Origin: Streptomyces viridochromogenes
GTDB lineage: Bacteria; Actinomycetota; Actinomycetes; Streptomycetales; Streptomycetaceae
DNA length: 64,000 nucleotides
NCBI RefSeq assembly: GCF_001270495.1
Contig: NZ_LGUR01000196.1
Span: forward strand, 1-64,000
Direction: 5' to 3'
Position numbers and translations under genes: made by a program. The notes beneath the pieces were generated by a model. The model saw only the letters and a program-made list of their open reading frames with translations. It searched no databases and was not told the DNA's origin. Of this stretch, positions 59,711 to 64,000 are shown piece by piece. Within the stretch, counting starts at the first letter, position 1; every line of letters starts with the position of its first letter.

Positions 59711-60564
59711 CTACCGGTCCCGCAGCCGCGCCGCCCCCACCTGGTGGAGGTGGATCAGTACGTCGTAGCTGCGGGCGAGCGCGATGTCGTGCGGGCCGTC
59801 CGGGTAGGCGGTGCCGATACTGCGCGTCGGCCGGGCCCGGCGCAGCCAGTCGTGGGCCGGCGCGCCGACGGACCGCAGGTCGAGCACGTAGTCGCGGTGC
59901 CGTACCCGGTCGAGGGTCCGCTCGTTGCCGTCGGGGCCCGCGGGTCCGAGCGTCCAGCGGCGGATCACGTCGTCGTCCCGGCCGGGTGGGCGCCGGCCGC
60001 GTACGCCTCGACGGCGTCGTACGACTCGGGGCCGCTCCAGGCGATGTCGTCGCCCATGAAGCGGACGGGGTCGCCGGGGTGGCGGACGTTGTACGCGCGC
60101 ATCCATTCGAGGAGCCGCAGATAGTCCGTGTTGTTCCACCACAGGTAGTCCCGCTGGAACTCCTCGCGCATGATGCGCCGGGGGTCGCCCTTGCCGTGGA
60201 GCACGTAGTCGTCGAGGCGCAGGCCGGTGCTCCAGGGGGCCTCCACGGCGAAGGTGCGGAAGCCCTTCTCCACGACGAGATGGCGCAAGACACGGTCCTT
60301 GAGCGCGAGGAACTCGTGCGAGCTGTGTGTGGCCTCGCCGAGGCCGACGACCCGGGCGTCGCCGATCATGCGGTCCAGCGGGCGCAGATCGCCGGTGTCG
60401 CCGCCCGGTTCGACGGTGCGCAGCGGGTGGGCGGCGCGGTCGAGCGCCTCGACGACCGGTCCGGCAGGTCCGGCCGGAGGTGCCGCCGTGGCCGGGATGC
60501 CGGTCGTCAGGGCGGCGAGGATGATGAACAGGGTCAGCACTGATCCGGTCCGTTGCCGATTCAT
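59711..60564 (-). pseudogene. Erythromycin esterase-family pseudogene (internal deletion plus frameshift)
   Basis: The N-terminal frame (60564 to about 59978) encodes a signal-bearing esterase start with GLGEATHSSHEF, the catalytic Glu and His region, and ends in AGAHPAGTTT with a stop at 59965. The C-terminal piece, in another frame, has NERTLDRVRHRDYVLDLR and ARSYDVLIHLHQV, the family's conserved end. About 165 residues between them are missing, including the second His cluster. Combined length is about 285 against a usual 430-450. The junction near 59970-59985 is GC-rich. It is probably inactive. Confidence 0.75.
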
Positions 60565-60779
60565 GATCCAAGGCTTGCGCTTCCGGGCGGGCCGGGACCA
60601 TCCGGCGGTCCTCCGTCCCCGGGTGCGGACAACCACGGGGTGACGGCGGGGGTTTTCCCCAGTCCCGGAGCCGGCCGGGTGCCCGGCCTCGCGTCGTCCG
60701 GCCTCGCGTCGCGCGGGTGTCGACGATCACCAGCCCGGCCCCTTGCCCTGGGACGGCCGCTGCGATCAATCTGGGGGTC

Positions 60780-60804
60780 CTTGCGGACCGTTACGTTCCG
60801 CAAG
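60780..60804. promoter_or_regulatory. Dyad upstream of the second FUSC gene
   Basis: CTTGCGGA (60780-60787) and TCCGCAAG (60797-60804) are perfect 8-bp arms with a 9-bp spacer, 42 bp upstream of the FUSC ATG. The rest of the 60565-60845 gap shows no gene. Confidence 0.55.
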
Positions 60805-60845
60805 CAGGGTGTGGGAAGCATCGGTGGAAAGGGAACAGCCCGAGG

Positions 60846-62099
60846 ATGCGAGAGGAACGTGAGGGGACGCTGTCCCTGGAGCGGCTCGGGAAGCTGCGCC
60901 GGGACCCCGTGGTGGTCCAGACGCTGCGCTCGGCGGCAGCGGCGACGATCGCCTACGTCATCGCGCTGCGCCTGAGCCCCGAGGCCGCGCCGCTGACCGC
61001 GCCCCTGACCGCGCTGCTGGTCGTCCAGGTCACGCTGTACGCCACGCTCACCAACGGAATCCGCCGGGTGAACTCCGTAGTGGCCGGCGTCCTCGTCGCC
61101 ATCGCCTTCAGCCTCCTGGTCGGCCTGACCTGGTGGAGCCTCGCCCTGTTGATCGTGGCCTCACTGGGGGTCGGGCATCTCGTCCGGGTCAACGAGTACG
61201 TGCCCGAAGTGGCGATCAGCGCGATGCTGGTCCTCGGGGTCACGACCGTCGGGGACACCGCGTGGGCGCGGATTCTGGAGACGCTGATCGGCGCGGTGGT
61301 CGGGCTCGGCTTCAATCTGCTCCTCGCACCGCCGGTGTGGGTGGACGAGGCCGGTGAGTCGCTGGAGGGACTGGCCCGTCGGCTGCGGCAGTTGATGCTG
61401 CGCATCGGCGAGGAGGCAGCCGGCCGTACACCGTTCGAGCAGGCCGCGGCCCGGCTGCACGAGGCGCGCCGGCTCGACCACGACATCGTCGAGGTGGACG
61501 CGGCACTGCAGCAGGCCGAGGACAGCCTGCGGCTCAATCCGCGCGTGCGCGACAGTCTGCTGCACCGCGTGGTGCTGCGCACCGGGCTGGACACGCTGGA
61601 GATCTGCACGGTCGTTCTGAGGGTGCTCGCCCGCACCCTGACGGACCTCGCGAAGGAGCGTGAGCCGGAGCCGCTGTTCGCGAAGGAGACGGGCACGGTC
61701 CTGGAGCAGTTGCTGTCCGAGATCGCCGACGCGGTGGTCAGCTTCTCGGTGCTGGTCACCACGCATGTCAGCAGCAACGCCGACGCGGCGGAGTCCCGCC
61801 TCGCCGCGGAGTTGCGCACGGCGGCGGGCACCCGCGACAAGCTCGCCCTGCTGCTGCGCGAGGAGGCCGAGCGCGAGGAGGGGCACTGGCAGTTGCTCGG
61901 CGCCGTGCTCACGGAGGTCAACCGCATCCTCGACGAGATGGACACCGAGCACCGCTCGCGTCGGCTGCTGGAGGAACTGGACCGCGTCTCGCAGGAGCAG
62001 CGGGCCCGGATGCCGCGTCTGACCCGGCTGCGCGAGCGCATGGGCGTGCAGGAGCAGCTGTGGCGGAACCGTACGGGGTTCGGCGGACGTTCTTCGTGA
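60846..62099 (+). CDS. FUSC/ArAE-family membrane protein
   Basis: A 417-residue protein. Four or more helices in the first 170 residues (TIAYVIALRLSPEAAPLTAPLTALLVVQVTLYATLTNG is the family motif), then a long, charged helical cytoplasmic region (about 180-400) rich in coiled-coil heptads. It resembles aromatic-acid exporter proteins; the transported compound is unknown. The ATG at 60846 follows a GAGG segment. Confidence 0.88.
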   Translation: MREEREGTLSLERLGKLRRDPVVVQTLRSAAAATIAYVIALRLSPEAAPLTAPLTALLVVQVTLYATLTNGIRRVNSVVAGVLVAIAFSLLVGLTWWSLALLIVASLGVGHLVRVNEYVPEVAISAMLVLGVTTVGDTAWARILETLIGAVVGLGFNLLLAPPVWVDEAGESLEGLARRLRQLMLRIGEEAAGRTPFEQAAARLHEARRLDHDIVEVDAALQQAEDSLRLNPRVRDSLLHRVVLRTGLDTLEICTVVLRVLARTLTDLAKEREPEPLFAKETGTVLEQLLSEIADAVVSFSVLVTTHVSSNADAAESRLAAELRTAAGTRDKLALLLREEAEREEGHWQLLGAVLTEVNRILDEMDTEHRSRRLLEELDRVSQEQRARMPRLTRLRERMGVQEQLWRNRTGFGGRSS

Positions 62100-62149
62100 G
62101 GGAGTGCCGGGACGGGGCCGGCGCCTGACAGGACGTGGGGGCGGGGCGG

Positions 62150-63208
62150 ATGGCGGACACCACCGTGCGGATCGACGGAAACACGCTGCGGCTGCCGGGC
62201 GGAGTGGCGGTGCGGTTCATCCGTACGCTGCGGCTGCCCGAGACCGGCACGCATCCGCTGCCGCCGGGGCTCGGCGAGTTCCCGGTGCGGCGGGTGGCGG
62301 ACTACGCGGACACCGTTCCGGAGGCATGGCGGGCGCGCGGCGGTGTGATGCTGCCGGTGTATCTGCGCGAGGCGATGTGGCTGAGCTTCGGGGGGACGAC
62401 GGAACCGGCCGCCCTCCAGGTCGGCGTGGGCAAGGTGTGCGCCGTCTCGGGGAAGCCGTGGAGCGACCGGCTCACCCGCGAACCGCAGAACTACGTCGTA
62501 CTCCCCCGCCAGCCCTGGCTGGACGGCATCAACTCAGGGAAGGGCACGGTCCGCCAGTTCGTGGCGGTCCCGCTCGGGCTGGGCGCGACCGTCGAGGGCC
62601 AGGTCACCGGCGAGGAGGTCTGGGGCGGCGTACAGCTTCAGTCGTTCGCGCTGAAGGAGCCCCAGCTGGCCAGATGGCGTGCGGAGGAGCGGCGTCGGGC
62701 GGAGGCGGCACGGGCGATGCCGCAGTACGGCGGCTATGGCGCCGCCATGCCCATGTCGGCACCGCCCGCCCCGGGTGCGGTCCCGGCGCCCGCCGCCGCT
62801 CCGGCGGGCCGCCCGGCCAGGGCCGCCGCGGCGATGGGTCTGGGCGTCGGTGGTTCGATGCGCCAGGAGGTCTACGAGGACGACCGTCCGCTGTCGGACT
62901 GGGCCGAGCGTCCCGCCGGCCGGGTCTTCGTCCATCTGGTGACGCCTCCGGAGTGGCGCCGCATCACCGGAGAGGCTCCCCCGCCGTCACCGGTGGACCG
63001 GGCCGCGTACACCCGGGCGGGGCTGCCCTGGTTCGACTACTACGACCAGGACGCCGAGGATCTCGCCCCCACGGACACCCTGGAGGCGGTGAAGCCGGTC
63101 GGTGACTGGCTCGGCGACGACCACGAGCCCTGGCAGGCGCCCGCGCCGGGCCAGGTGACGCCACTCAAGGACGCACAGGGCAAGCCGGTGCAGGACGGTG
63201 ACTGGTAG
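62150..63208 (+). CDS. Conserved protein of unknown function
   Basis: A 352-residue soluble protein. The N-terminal about 195 residues form a folded, beta-rich region (LRLPGGVAVRFIRTLRLPE, MLPVYLREAMWLSF, GKVCAVSGKPWSDRL, RQFVAVPLGLGATVEGQ), then a Pro/Ala linker and a C-terminal extension (about 230-352) with GLPWFDYYDQDAEDL. No catalytic motif is recognised, although the MWLSFGGTTEPAALQVGVGKVCAVSG part resembles proteins often annotated as hypothetical. Start at ATG 62150; GTG 62135 is possible. Confidence 0.75.
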   Translation: MADTTVRIDGNTLRLPGGVAVRFIRTLRLPETGTHPLPPGLGEFPVRRVADYADTVPEAWRARGGVMLPVYLREAMWLSFGGTTEPAALQVGVGKVCAVSGKPWSDRLTREPQNYVVLPRQPWLDGINSGKGTVRQFVAVPLGLGATVEGQVTGEEVWGGVQLQSFALKEPQLARWRAEERRRAEAARAMPQYGGYGAAMPMSAPPAPGAVPAPAAAPAGRPARAAAAMGLGVGGSMRQEVYEDDRPLSDWAERPAGRVFVHLVTPPEWRRITGEAPPPSPVDRAAYTRAGLPWFDYYDQDAEDLAPTDTLEAVKPVGDWLGDDHEPWQAPAPGQVTPLKDAQGKPVQDGDW

Positions 63209-63331
63209 GCGGAGCGAGACGCCCCTCCCGTTGCACTCTGCGCAACACCCGTTGCCCCACTTGCGCTCGGCGGGTGATCCACGCCAGGGTGGCTGTCGCG
63301 ACCACGACGACCGACGACCTGAGGTGTGGAC

Positions 63332-64000
63332 ATGGGCAGTGGTGGGCTGAGCAGGCGCCGATTCACCGGAACCCTCGCGGGATCGGCCGTCGGCGTGACA
63401 CTCCCGGCGACCACGGCGTGCGACGACGCGCCCGCCCCGGCGGACACGGCCGACAGGGCGGCCGAGGCGACCACCCCCGAGAGCCGTCCGAGCGCCCAGA
63501 CCGAGGGCCGTGAGCCGTCCGGCCCGCACCCGCTCTACCTCGGCACCTACACCTCCGCCGAGGGCGGCGGCAAGGGCATCGGCTACGCCACGTACGACGC
63601 CATGACGGGCCGTATCACCGACGGCGGAGTCCTGGCGGAGACCGGCGACCCCTCGTTCCTCGCCCCGCACCCGAACGGCCGGACGCTGTACACCGTCAAC
63701 GAGCGGGAGGACGGCGGCGTGACCGCCGTGCGGCTCGCCGACCGGAAGGTCCTGGGCACCAGGAGTTCGGGGGGTGCGGGCCCCTGCCACCTCTCCGTGC
63801 ATCCGAGCGGGCGCTGGCTGCTGAGCGCCAACTACAACTCCGGCAGCGTGTCCGTCCACCCCATCGCCGCCTCGGGCGCCCTCCGCGAGCACACCGACGT
63901 GATCAGGCACTCCAGCCCGCCCCCCGGCCCCGATCCCGAGCGCCAGGACGGTCCGCACGCGCACCAGATCGTCACAAGCCCCGACGGCGGCCACGTACTC
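63332..64000 (+). CDS. Lactonase family (6-phosphogluconolactonase-like) beta-propeller, truncated by window
   Basis: The first 223 residues are visible; the frame stays open to the window end. The N-terminus GLSRRRFTGTLAGSAVG is a twin-arginine signal followed by a lipobox-like TTACDD, so it is an exported lipoprotein candidate. The propeller begins with LYLGTYTSAEGGGKGIG and has GPCHLSVHPSGRWLLSANYNSGSVSV and DGPHAHQIV, typical of YbhE-type lactonases. It probably hydrolyses a sugar lactone outside the cell. The usual length is about 380, so roughly 40 percent lies beyond. Confidence 0.88.
   Translation, partial: MGSGGLSRRRFTGTLAGSAVGVTLPATTACDDAPAPADTADRAAEATTPESRPSAQTEGREPSGPHPLYLGTYTSAEGGGKGIGYATYDAMTGRITDGGVLAETGDPSFLAPHPNGRTLYTVNEREDGGVTAVRLADRKVLGTRSSGGAGPCHLSVHPSGRWLLSANYNSGSVSVHPIAASGALREHTDVIRHSSPPPGPDPERQDGPHAHQIVTSPDGGHVL

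Noticed and set aside
1..64000. CRISPR arrays, insertion sequences, prophage or integrated plasmid genes
   Set aside because: No spaced direct repeats, transposase or integrase motifs or tRNA-flanked att duplications were seen by eye.

Overview
The window is very GC-rich DNA with strong third-position GC bias, frequent GTG starts and purine-rich GGAGG ribosome sites. It carries ECF41 sigma, SpoIIE/STAS, DUF4232, DUF4235 and ROK families, a CebR-type operator and small dispersed repeats. Together these point to a Streptomyces chromosome. I see no insertion sequence, prophage, CRISPR array, rRNA or convincing tRNA.

Layout. 1-5 kb: a Doc-like toxin/antitoxin pair, an ECF41 sigma factor translationally coupled to a stand-alone cytochrome b, and a small secreted protein. 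4.8-10.4 kb: two secreted polysaccharidases (GH9 cellulase behind a CebR-type box, and a GH2 enzyme). 10.5-16 kb: a PAS/GAF/PP2C/ATPase signalling protein, a DUF4232 lipoprotein and a fusion of sigma-like, zinc-finger, membrane and ricin-lectin parts. 16-24 kb: an AraC/PhyH pair, aldo/keto reductase, flavoprotein, DUF1348/TetR pair with twin operators, P450 plus ferredoxin, LysE exporter and an F420-type reductase. 24-38 kb: CDF transporter, glutathionyl-hydroquinone reductase, VOC and PPOX enzymes, TetR, an amino-acid permease with an amidohydrolase, a GlxA-type regulator with a quinone oxidoreductase, a MarR-controlled alcohol/aldehyde dehydrogenase pair, STAS protein and PRPP synthetase. 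38-46 kb: a compact Mrp/Mbh-like cation antiporter operon, VanZ, TauE and GH16 genes. 46-52 kb: PHP, HAD, FUSC, a candidate structured RNA, an SDR with a MerR-type promoter, and an epimerase. 52-64 kb: ROK regulator, aminoglycoside-phosphotransferase-like kinase, a self-sufficient CYP102-type P450 with a divergent PAS-HTH regulator, DUF3626, an EF-G-binding-type FBP protein, a broken erythromycin esterase, a second FUSC protein, an unknown protein and a lactonase cut by the window end.

How it works together. This is accessory-style metabolism: extracellular glycan breakdown, redox and aldehyde detoxification, efflux and many one-regulator/one-enzyme pairs. Many divergent gene pairs have a clear dyad between them, so probable operators are listed. 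The most notable items are the ECF41-cytochrome b unit, the single-chain sigma/anti-sigma/lectin protein, the structured RNA at about 49.3-49.46 kb with its own promoter-like and terminator elements, and the CYP102 locus with a 12-bp-arm inverted repeat. Starts were chosen from ribosome-site spacing and family boundaries. All functions are inferred from sequence by eye.
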